Source of the DNA: Desulfovibrio sp. Marseille-P6017
GTDB taxonomy: Bacteria > Bacillota_A > Clostridia > Peptostreptococcales > Peptostreptococcaceae
Direction of reading: 5' to 3'
Length of the DNA: 5,019 nucleotides
NCBI GenBank assembly: GCA_900604495.1
Contig: UWOR01000027.1
Coordinates: 1-5,019 of the forward strand
This document shows, piece by piece, positions 1 to 5,019 of the stretch (within the stretch, counting starts at the first letter, position 1; each line of letters begins with the position of its first letter). The position numbers and the translations under genes were made by a program. Below the pieces are notes generated by a model, which ran no database searches, had not been told where the DNA came from, and worked only from the letters and a program-made list of their open reading frames with translations.

Positions 1-125
1 GACTTCAAGATAAGATTTCCCACCGTAAGGGTAAGACCCCAGGAAGACTACCTGGTTGATAGGTCGAAGGTGTAAGTGCAGTAATGTATTTAGCTTATCG
101 ATACTAATAGGTCGAGGACTTGACC
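1..125 (+). rRNA. 23S ribosomal RNA, 3' end (partial)
   Basis: These bases match the conserved last segment of bacterial 23S rRNA. The conserved stretches seen are the 'gataggtcg' region near 58-66, 'gatactaataggtcgaggac' near 100-119 and the terminal 'ttgacc' that ends at 125. The terminal segment is the half of the 23S end helix that pairs with the 5' end of the molecule. The rest of the gene (about 2.8 kb) lies upstream of the window, so the feature is 5'-truncated by the window edge and not by mutation. The exact mature 3' end is inferred by comparison with known clostridial/Bacillus 23S ends and could be off by one or two bases. The 5S follows after 86 bases on the same strand, as in a normal 16S-23S-5S operon. 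Confidence 0.95.
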
Positions 126-163
126 AATAAATTTAAATGATAAATCAATAAATGATATGCAGT

Positions 164-185
164 TTTTAGAGTATTAACTCTAAAA
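164..185 (+). other. Hairpin in the 23S-5S spacer
   Basis: A perfect 9-bp stem (164-172 'ttttagagt' with 177-185 'actctaaaa') closes a four-base ATTA loop. It lies midway between the 23S end and the 5S. No T-run follows, so it is not an intrinsic terminator. In rRNA operons such spacer stems commonly guide RNase cleavage that separates 23S and 5S precursors; that role is inferred here. The rest of the spacer (126-211) is AT-rich with no other feature. Confidence 0.5.
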
Positions 186-211
186 CTTAATATAAGTTAA
201 TCGAAAGATTA

Positions 212-328
<117 letters not shown>

Positions 329-344
329 AATCTTTTTTATGTTT

Positions 345-386
345 AAGAGTATAGTAAAAGTTGAAATAACTTTCCTATACTCTTTT
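345..386 (+). terminator. Probable rRNA operon terminator hairpin
   Basis: A two-part hairpin begins 17 bases past the 5S end. The outer stem is 10 bp and perfect (345-354 'aagagtatag' with 375-384 'ctatactctt'). An inner stem of 6 bp (357-362 'aaagtt' with 368-373 'aacttt') closes a five-base loop, with a small internal loop (TA opposite C) between them. The tail after the stem is short, TTTT then AAGTTT, so the U-tract is imperfect and the stem is AT-rich. Read on the minus strand the stem is followed by AAACATAAAAAAG, so it would not work as an intrinsic terminator for the convergent aminotransferase gene. The role is inferred from structure and position. Confidence 0.6.
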
Positions 387-458
387 AAGTTTAATAGTAT
401 TGATATACTCATAATTTATAAATAAAGTAAAATAGTTACATTCTATACTTATACCATA

Positions 459-1664
459 CTATAAAGCAGAATTAGGGCAAGATACCATTATTTCAGAGAT
501 AAAATCGTTTAATCGATTTAAACCTTCTAAAAAGTCTTTTTCATCACAAGCGTATGATATACGTACATAGTCATCTATACCAAATGCTAGGCCAGGTACT
601 ATAGCAACATTATGTTTATTTAAAAACTCTTCACAAAATTCAACAGAAAAGCTTTCGCTAAAATTAAAATTATCTTTTATTTTAGATAAATCTATAAATA
701 TATAAAAAGCACCTTCGGGATAAATATATCTTATGTTAGTCATGGAGTCTAACTTTGATACAATTAAATCTCGTCGATATTTATATATATCAACCATATT
801 ATCTAAATCTTTTTTACAATCTCTTAAAGCAGCATATCCTATATATTGAGATGTTAAACATGGATGAGAAACTAGATGACCTTGAATAGCACATATTCCT
901 TTAGCAATTTCTTTATTTGATGCAGAATATCCTAATCTGATACCGGTCATAGCTGCAGACTTTGCAAATCCATTTATGGTTATGGTTATATCCTTTATTT
1001 CTTTGCTTAATGATGCCATAGATACAAATTTATCTGTATAACATATTTTTTCATATATTTCATCGGATAGAATATATATATTATTTTCTAAACAAATATT
1101 AGCTATATCTAAAAGTTCCTCTTTTGTGTAAACAGCACCCGTTGGGTTTGATGGATTTGTTAAAATGAGCAACTTAGTTTTATTTGTAATATATTTTTTT
1201 AATATGTCACCGGTTAACTTAAAATCATTACTTTTATCTGTATTCATAGGTACTGGAATTGCATTAACTATTTTAGTCATTTCAGAATAACTAACCCAAT
1301 ATGGCTTCGGTAATAATACTTCATCTCCTGGATCAGTAACAGCCAACAAAGCATTTGTAATAGCATTTTTAGCACCACTAGAAACAACTATTTCATCTAA
1401 TGAATAATCACAATTATTTTCATCTAAAAGTTTTTTACATATTTCTTCTCTTAAAATTGTTATACCTGGAACTAGGTTATATTTAGTTTCATCGTTATTC
1501 AAAGATTCAATACCAGAGTATTTTGCTTTTTCAGGAACGTTAAAATCAGGTTCACCGATACTTAGATTTATAATTTTCTTACCTGAATCTTTTAACTCCT
1601 TAACCTTCGTACTAATTCCCACTGTTACCGATGGAGTTATAATAGATAATCTGTTAGATAACAT
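459..1664 (-). CDS. aspB: Pyridoxal-phosphate aminotransferase, class I, aspartate type
   Basis: This 401-residue fold-type I PLP enzyme probably moves the amino group between aspartate and 2-oxoglutarate to give oxaloacetate and glutamate in the cytoplasm. The length is normal for the family. Visible features: GEPDF (37-41); SSGAKNA with K99; PYWVSY with W123, which stacks on PLP; NPSNPTG (170-176) with N173; SDEIYE with D201 and Y204, which contact the pyridine ring; INGFAKSAAMTGIRLGY with the Schiff-base lysine K235 and phosphate-binding R243; and DDYVRISYA with R368, which binds the substrate alpha-carboxylate. S12 and K99 fall where Thermus-type (I-gamma) AspAT recognises the side-chain carboxylate, which favours aspartate, but a related aromatic or alanine specificity is not excluded. 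The start is set by a strong SD 8 bases upstream. The usual Trp after AMTG is Ile242. It is a single-gene unit, convergent with the rRNA operon and divergent from nrdD. I found no convincing terminator after its TAG stop. Confidence 0.9.
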   Translation of the reverse strand: MLSNRLSIITPSVTVGISTKVKELKDSGKKIINLSIGEPDFNVPEKAKYSGIESLNNDETKYNLVPGITILREEICKKLLDENNCDYSLDEIVVSSGAKNAITNALLAVTDPGDEVLLPKPYWVSYSEMTKIVNAIPVPMNTDKSNDFKLTGDILKKYITNKTKLLILTNPSNPTGAVYTKEELLDIANICLENNIYILSDEIYEKICYTDKFVSMASLSKEIKDITITINGFAKSAAMTGIRLGYSASNKEIAKGICAIQGHLVSHPCLTSQYIGYAALRDCKKDLDNMVDIYKYRRDLIVSKLDSMTNIRYIYPEGAFYIFIDLSKIKDNFNFSESFSVEFCEEFLNKHNVAIVPGLAFGIDDYVRISYACDEKDFLEGLNRLNDFISEIMVSCPNSAL

Positions 1665-1670
1665 AAGATC

Positions 1671-1677
1671 TCCCCCT
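1671..1677 (-). promoter_or_regulatory. Ribosome binding site of the aminotransferase gene
   Basis: On the minus strand the sequence AAGGGGGAG ends six to seven bases before the ATG at 1664-1662. It is a good anti-SD match with standard spacing. It supports Met1 as the start, which also places the N-terminal helix and PSVT motif at the family's normal position. Confidence 0.8.
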
Positions 1678-1806
1678 TAAAAATTCTATACATTAATGTT
1701 ATATGAAAATTCAGAAAAATCATATAGAAATTTAGCAAATAAAAAAATTCCTGTTTTAATAAAATGATTTAATAATATTGGCTAAATAAGTTAATGTTAT
1801 AGTACA

Positions 1807-1849
1807 TTTTACTAAAACTTTTATACTGAATATGATAAAAGTAGTGAAA
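1807..1849. repeat. Imperfect palindrome in the aspB-nrdD intergenic region
   Basis: The arms are 1817-1824 'acttttat' and 1835-1842 'ataaaagt' (8 bp perfect, 10-base loop). After a three-A bulge (1814-1816) pairing continues: 1807-1813 'ttttact' with 1843-1849 'agtgaaa' (7 bp including one G-T). No T-run follows on either strand, so it is not a terminator. It lies 143 bases upstream of the aspB start and 144 bases upstream of the nrdD start. It may be an operator or a structured leader, but the sequence gives no family assignment, and chance pairing in AT-rich DNA is possible. Confidence 0.35.
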
Positions 1850-1928
1850 ACTATAAATTAAATTGTTTTACTATATATAATATAAAATTGAATATAAGCT
1901 TTTAATATAAATAACTAATATTTAATAT

Positions 1929-1944
1929 ATACAATATATAGTAG
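1929..1944 (+). promoter_or_regulatory. NrdR box 1 (upstream)
   Basis: The 16 bases are atacaatatatagtag. The published NrdR consensus, recalled as acaCwATATATwGtgt, has a ten-base core that is fully matched here (CAATATATAG, 1932-1941). NrdR is the ATP-cone, zinc-ribbon repressor of ribonucleotide reductase genes in bacteria. The box lies in the -35 area of the proposed nrdD promoter and 32 bases upstream of the second box, about three helical turns, which is the usual spacing of paired NrdR sites. The regulator itself is not in this window. Confidence 0.75.
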
Positions 1945-1958
1945 TTATGATTGAGTTG

Positions 1959-1967
1959 TGATACAAT
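1959..1967 (+). promoter_or_regulatory. Extended -10 promoter of nrdDG
   Basis: TGATACAAT is an extended -10 element (TG, one base, then TACAAT, one mismatch from TATAAT). No good -35 is present at 17 bases (TAGTAG at 1939-1944), which is tolerated by extended -10 promoters. Transcription would start near 1974-1975, giving a very short leader of about 18 bases that contains the SD. A weaker alternative is TTGAGT (1951-1956) with TAATTA (1974-1979), but its start point would fall inside the SD. The assignment is inferred from sequence only. Confidence 0.5.
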
Positions 1968-1976
1968 ATATGGTAA
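1961..1976 (+). promoter_or_regulatory. NrdR box 2 (covers the -10 element)
   Basis: The 16 bases are atacaatatatggtaa. The core CAATATATGG (1964-1973) matches the recalled NrdR core CwATATATwG at all positions but one (G for A/T). It shares the first eleven bases of box 1, repeated 32 bp downstream. It overlaps the -10 hexamer TACAAT (1962-1967), so bound NrdR would block RNA polymerase. Together with box 1 this gives a tandem operator typical of nrd operons. Confidence 0.75.
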
Positions 1977-1978
1977 TT

Positions 1979-1988
1979 AAAGGAGGGG
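1979..1988 (+). promoter_or_regulatory. Ribosome binding site of nrdD
   Basis: AAAGGAGGGG is a near-perfect Shine-Dalgarno sequence that ends four bases before the ATG at 1993. It fixes the start codon, and the resulting N-terminus begins directly with the ATP-cone sequence. Confidence 0.9.
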
Positions 1989-1992
1989 TTTT

Positions 1993-4335
1993 ATGATTAA
2001 ATATATAGAGAAAAGGGATGGAAGAGTTGTACCTTTTAATAAAGATAGCATAATAAAATCTATATCTTTGGCAGTGGATAAAGTAGCTAATAAAGAAAAT
2101 AAGACTCTAAATAATCAAATATCGGAAAAAATAACTAGTGATGTAATAAAATTATTAGAATCTGAACATATAGATTCCATTATAAAAGTAGCAGATATAT
2201 ATGATTTAGTAGTTAAAGATCTTATAGAAAATGGATATTTTAGAATAAGTGAAGAATATATAATGAATAGAAATGAGAGAGATAGAATAAGAAATTCTAA
2301 TACTCGGCTAATGAAAGAGATAGAAGAAATTACATTTGAAGAATCTGATGATGTTGATATAAAAAGAGAAAATGCTAATATTAATGGTGATACATCTATG
2401 GGAATGATGCTTCACTATGGAAGTATTGTATCTAAGGCATTTTGTAAGGATAATATATTAAAATTAGATCACTCATGTGTTCATGAAAATGGAGATATAC
2501 ATATACATGATATGGATTTTTTTAGCATGGGAACATTAACATGTTGTCAAATTGATTTAGATAAACTTTTTAAAGATGGATTTTCAACAGGACATGGATT
2601 TTTAAGAGAGCCAAATGATATTATGAGCTATGGTGCCTTAGCAGCAATAGCAATTCAAAGTAATCAAAATGATCAGCATGGAGGGCAAAGTATACCGTTT
2701 TTTGATTATAATTTATCTAAGGGAGTAGCTAAAACTTTTAAGAAATTTTATATTATAAATATATATAAAGCATTAAAATTATATGAGGGTATAGGTAATA
2801 TAGAATATATAAAGGATATTATTTCTAATTTAGAAAAACAAAATTTTAAACTTAAAATAAATCGAAGTAAAATTTATATAAATAAAGAAAAAGAAGTTTT
2901 AAAAGAAAAGTTTAATATAGATGAAGAGACAGCTAAAAATATTCAAGAATTTGCATACGAAGAAGCATTAAAAGAGACAGATAGACAAACATATCAGTCT
3001 ATGGAAGGATTTATACATAACTTAAATACAATGCACTCAAGGGCTGGAGCACAAGTACCATTTTCTAGTATAAACTTCGGTACTGATACATCAGAAGAAG
3101 GTAGAATGGTAAGTAAGAATTTATTATTATCCTTAGAAAAAGGATTAGGAAATGGAGAAACACCTATATTTCCTATATTAATATTCAAAGTTAAAGAAGG
3201 GATAAATTTAAATCCAGGAGATCCTAATTATGATTTATTTAAGCTATCTTGTAGAGTATCTGCAAAAAGATTATTTCCTAATTTTAGTTTTATAGATGCT
3301 CCATTTAATGCAAAGTTTTATAAACCAGATAATCCAGAAACTGAAGTTACGTATATGGGGTGTAGAACTAGGGTATTAGGTAATTTATGTGGAGATGAAG
3401 TAGTTAGTGGAAGGGGAAATATATCTTTTACTACTATAAATTTACCAAGGTTAGGGATAAAGCATGGAATAGTTAATAATAAAAAAGTAGATATAGATGG
3501 ATTTTTTAAGGATTTAGATCAAAAAATAGATTTAGTAATAGATCAACTATTAGATAGAATGATAATTCAAGGTAATAAAAAGGTGAAAAACTTTCCGTTC
3601 TTAATGGGGCAAGGCATATGGTTAGGATCAGATAATCTACTACCAGAGGATAAATTAAGTGAAGTTATAAAGCAAGGTACTTTAACAATAGGTTTTATAG
3701 GGTTAGCAGAGTGTTTAGTTGGTCTTGTAGGTAAGCATCATGGTGAAAATAAATATTCTCAAGAATTAGGGTTAAAAATAGTTACATATATGAGGAATAG
3801 AATGGATGAAGCTAGTAAGAAGTATGGATTAAACTTTTCTCTTATTGGAACACCAGCAGAAGGATTATCTGGAAGGTTTACAGCCATAGATAAAAAACTG
3901 TATGGAGAAATTAAAGGTATAACAGATAGAGATTACTATACTAACTCATTTCATGTTCCTGTATATTACAAAATAAGCGCATTTGACAAAATAAGTATCG
4001 AAGCTCCATACCACGCACTTACTAATGGAGGACATATAACATATGTAGAAGTAGATGGTGATCCAACAAATAATTTAGAAGCTTTTGAGACTATTATAAG
4101 AGCAATGAAAGAATTAGGTATTGGATATGGCAGTATAAATCATCCTGTTGATAGAGACCCTATATGTGGATATACAGGGATTATAAACGGTGATATATGC
4201 CCTGCGTGTGGAAGGAATGAAAGCCAAGTTAGATTTGAGAGAATAAGAAGAATAACCGGGTATTTAGTAGGAACTATAGATAGATTTAATAATGCAAAAA
4301 GAGCAGAGGTACGTGATAGGGTAAAACACACATAA
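1993..4335 (+). CDS. nrdD: Anaerobic (class III) ribonucleoside-triphosphate reductase
   Basis: This 780-residue glycyl-radical enzyme reduces NTPs to dNTPs in anaerobic cytoplasm. An N-terminal ATP-cone (about 2-93; KYIEKRDGRVVPFNKDSI) gives allosteric activity control. The catalytic barrel follows, with IHIHDMDF (169-176), the CC pair C184/C185, QHGGQSIPFFDY (228-239), HSRAGAQVPFSSINFG (348-363) and MGCRTRV with the likely thiyl cysteine C457. N476 in GRGN lies near the place of the phage T4 Asn311 that goes with formate as reductant; this alignment is approximate. The glycyl radical site is G756 in RRITGYL, followed by FNNAKRAEVRDRVKH. The zinc-site region has C725, C736 and C739, but D722 where the fourth Cys is expected. 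Length and motifs indicate an intact enzyme. It is the first gene of a two-gene operon with its activase nrdG, behind NrdR-like boxes. The glycyl radical is destroyed by oxygen, which fits an obligate anaerobe. Confidence 0.98.
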   Translation: MIKYIEKRDGRVVPFNKDSIIKSISLAVDKVANKENKTLNNQISEKITSDVIKLLESEHIDSIIKVADIYDLVVKDLIENGYFRISEEYIMNRNERDRIRNSNTRLMKEIEEITFEESDDVDIKRENANINGDTSMGMMLHYGSIVSKAFCKDNILKLDHSCVHENGDIHIHDMDFFSMGTLTCCQIDLDKLFKDGFSTGHGFLREPNDIMSYGALAAIAIQSNQNDQHGGQSIPFFDYNLSKGVAKTFKKFYIINIYKALKLYEGIGNIEYIKDIISNLEKQNFKLKINRSKIYINKEKEVLKEKFNIDEETAKNIQEFAYEEALKETDRQTYQSMEGFIHNLNTMHSRAGAQVPFSSINFGTDTSEEGRMVSKNLLLSLEKGLGNGETPIFPILIFKVKEGINLNPGDPNYDLFKLSCRVSAKRLFPNFSFIDAPFNAKFYKPDNPETEVTYMGCRTRVLGNLCGDEVVSGRGNISFTTINLPRLGIKHGIVNNKKVDIDGFFKDLDQKIDLVIDQLLDRMIIQGNKKVKNFPFLMGQGIWLGSDNLLPEDKLSEVIKQGTLTIGFIGLAECLVGLVGKHHGENKYSQELGLKIVTYMRNRMDEASKKYGLNFSLIGTPAEGLSGRFTAIDKKLYGEIKGITDRDYYTNSFHVPVYYKISAFDKISIEAPYHALTNGGHITYVEVDGDPTNNLEAFETIIRAMKELGIGYGSINHPVDRDPICGYTGIINGDICPACGRNESQVRFERIRRITGYLVGTIDRFNNAKRAEVRDRVKHT

Positions 4336-4344
4336 TCAAAAAGT

Positions 4345-4352
4345 GAAGGTGA
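4345..4352 (+). promoter_or_regulatory. Ribosome binding site of nrdG
   Basis: GAAGGTGA lies in the 21-base gap after the nrdD stop and ends four bases before the ATG at 4357. It is a moderate-to-good SD, weaker than that of nrdD, as expected for an activase needed in smaller amounts. No terminator or promoter is visible in the gap, so nrdG is read through from nrdD. Confidence 0.75.
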
Positions 4353-4356
4353 TTCT

Positions 4357-4896
4357 ATGAAATTAAGAGTAGCAGCGCCTACTATGTTTGATAGCATAGT
4401 GGATGGGCCAGGATTAAGAGTGGTTATTTGGAGTCAGGGGTGTATTCATGATTGTATAGGATGTCATAATTCTCAAACTCATAACATAAAAGGTGGTTAT
4501 GAAATAGATACTGGAGATATTATATATGAAATAAAAAATTTAAACCTACAAAGAGGTATAACTTTATCCGGTGGTGAGCCTTTTTTACAACCAGAACCAT
4601 TAGCAATAATAGCTAAAGAAGCTAAGGTTAACAATTTAGATGTATGGGCCTATACGGGTTTTACTTTTGAAGAACTATTAGACAAGAGTAATAATATGTA
4701 TAGAGAGAGAAGAACATTATTAAAAGAAATAGATGTTTTAGTAGATGGGAAGTTTGAAATAGATAAGAAAGACATAAGTTTGAGGTTTAGGGGGTCCTAT
4801 AATCAAAGGATAATAGATGTTCAAGAAAGTTTAAAGCTAAATGACATTATATTGAAAAATGAATATATGTTTGGAGAGATGCCTGTAGTTAAATAA
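4357..4896 (+). CDS. nrdG: Anaerobic ribonucleotide reductase activating enzyme (radical SAM)
   Basis: This 179-residue radical-SAM enzyme cleaves S-adenosylmethionine with a [4Fe-4S] cluster and uses the 5'-deoxyadenosyl radical to generate the glycyl radical on NrdD (G756 of the neighbouring gene). The cluster motif CxxxCxxC is present as C29, C33 and C36 (GCIHDCIGCHN). Upstream lies the activase signature DGPGLR (16-21), and SGGEP (71-75) binds the SAM amino group. VWAYTGFTFEEL (96-107) and DVLVDGKFE (126-134) are typical NrdG segments, and LRFRGSYNQRIIDV follows near the C-terminus. The length is in the normal NrdG range (about 155-180). There is no extra ferredoxin domain, which separates it from pyruvate formate-lyase and other larger activases. 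It starts 21 bases after nrdD and depends on the same promoter. No truncation or frameshift is visible. Confidence 0.97.
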   Translation: MKLRVAAPTMFDSIVDGPGLRVVIWSQGCIHDCIGCHNSQTHNIKGGYEIDTGDIIYEIKNLNLQRGITLSGGEPFLQPEPLAIIAKEAKVNNLDVWAYTGFTFEELLDKSNNMYRERRTLLKEIDVLVDGKFEIDKKDISLRFRGSYNQRIIDVQESLKLNDIILKNEYMFGEMPVVK

Positions 4897-4930
4897 TTAA
4901 TATATTATTATATTAAAGTATAAAATTTAA

Positions 4931-4989
4931 ATAAATGTATATATTAAATATTAGATTTAATAATATTAATTAAAAATATATACATTTAT
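4931..4989 (+). repeat. 15-bp inverted repeat after nrdG, possible terminator
   Basis: The arms are 4931-4945 (ataaatgtatatatt) and 4975-4989 (aatatatacatttat), perfectly complementary over 15 bp. The 29-base loop can form a further AATATT/AATATT stem (4947-4952 with 4962-4967). A run of seven T (4995-5001) starts five bases after the stem, so the structure could end the nrdDG transcript. The stem is almost wholly A-T with one G-C pair, which is weak for an intrinsic terminator. Confidence 0.45.
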
Positions 4990-5010
4990 GAAGCTTTTTT
5001 TAATTAATAT
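4963..5010 (+). repeat. 14-bp inverted repeat overlapping the previous one
   Basis: The arms are 4963-4976 (atattaattaaaaa) and 4997-5010 (tttttaattaatat), perfect over 14 bp with a 20-base loop. The left arm lies in the loop and last two bases of the 4931-4989 hairpin, and the right arm contains most of its T-run, so the two structures exclude each other (or would form a pseudoknot). All pairs are A-T. No gene starts between here and the window end. Confidence 0.4.
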
Positions 5011-5019
5011 ATGTTGATA

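Larger units (their letters stand above)
1665..1992. other. Divergent gene-free region between aspB and nrdD
   Basis: These 328 bases carry no plausible gene: they are over 80% A+T by eye and stop-rich in all frames. The nrdD-proximal end holds two NrdR-like boxes, an extended -10 promoter and the nrdD SD, described separately. The middle holds an imperfect palindrome (1807-1849). Nearer to aspB there is a 7-bp inverted repeat (1700-1706 'tatatga' with 1720-1726 'tcatata') and a perfect 10-base palindrome ACATTAATGT (1690-1699). A TATAAT at 1876-1881 has no usable -35. I could not identify a convincing promoter for aspB on the minus strand: TATGAT (1724-1719) and TATAAC (1703-1698) exist as -10-like words but have no -35 partner at 16-18 bases. 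No riboswitch or T-box core was recognised. Confidence 0.6.

Noticed and set aside
396..409. Small hairpin AGTAT-TGAT-ATACT after the rRNA terminator
   Set aside because: Only 5 bp, all but one weak pairs, no T-run; not distinguishable from chance.
329..458. tRNA genes after the 5S
   Set aside because: No TTCAA-type T-loop or cloverleaf arms in this stretch; it is AT-rich with only the hairpin described.
1693..1801. 11-base direct repeat TTAATGTTATA at 1693-1703 and 1791-1801
   Set aside because: Only A, T and two G positions, no partner structure, 98 bp apart; likely chance in AT-rich DNA.
1665..1992. Riboswitch or T-box leader for aspB or nrdD
   Set aside because: No T-box TGGNACCGCG-type core or other recognisable aptamer core is seen, and the likely nrdD leader is only about 18 bases.
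2994..3188. 64-codon open frame on the minus strand inside nrdD
   Set aside because: It is antisense to a conserved catalytic part of nrdD and has no SD or promoter; it is a shadow of the real gene.
4140..4397. 85-codon open frame on the minus strand across the nrdD-nrdG junction
   Set aside because: It is antisense to the glycyl radical domain and the nrdG start; hydrophobic look is a result of the complementary codons, and there is no SD.

Overview
The window comes from a low-GC, strictly anaerobic Firmicute, most likely a member of the Peptostreptococcaceae (Clostridioides/Paraclostridium/Romboutsia type). The evidence is the very AT-rich coding style (ATA and AGA codons, AT-only spacers), the clostridial 23S 3' end and 5S sequence, strong Gram-positive ribosome binding sites, and an oxygen-sensitive class III ribonucleotide reductase. 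From memory, Clostridioides difficile has the same order (rRNA, aspartate aminotransferase, nrdD, nrdG); I could not check this here.

Layout. Positions 1-125 are the 3' end of a 23S rRNA. An 86-base AT-rich spacer with one clear hairpin follows, then a complete 5S rRNA (about 212-328) and a long hairpin with a short U-tract that probably ends the rRNA operon (345-386). No tRNA genes follow the 5S. A type I aminotransferase of the AspB class lies on the minus strand (459-1664), convergent with the rRNA operon. A 328-base gene-free divergent region (1665-1992) holds an imperfect palindrome and, next to nrdD, two NrdR-box-like operators 32 bp apart that flank and cover an extended -10 promoter. 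On the plus strand nrdD (1993-4335) and nrdG (4357-4896) follow with a 21-base gap and are almost certainly one operon. The last 123 bases have no gene and contain two long, mutually exclusive AT-rich inverted repeats.

How the genes work together. NrdG is the radical-SAM activase that puts a glycyl radical on NrdD, which then reduces ribonucleoside triphosphates to dNTPs for DNA synthesis without oxygen. The paired NrdR boxes suggest that the operon is repressed by NrdR (encoded elsewhere) when dNTP/dATP is plentiful. The aminotransferase links glutamate/2-oxoglutarate with aspartate/oxaloacetate; it has no evident functional tie to nrdDG and is transcribed divergently from it.

This is largely a housekeeping region. 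I found no sign of a mobile element, CRISPR, toxin-antitoxin or undescribed system. The parts most worth a second look are the NrdR operator pair, the overlapping inverted repeats after nrdG, and the three-Cys/one-Asp form of the NrdD C-terminal zinc-site region.
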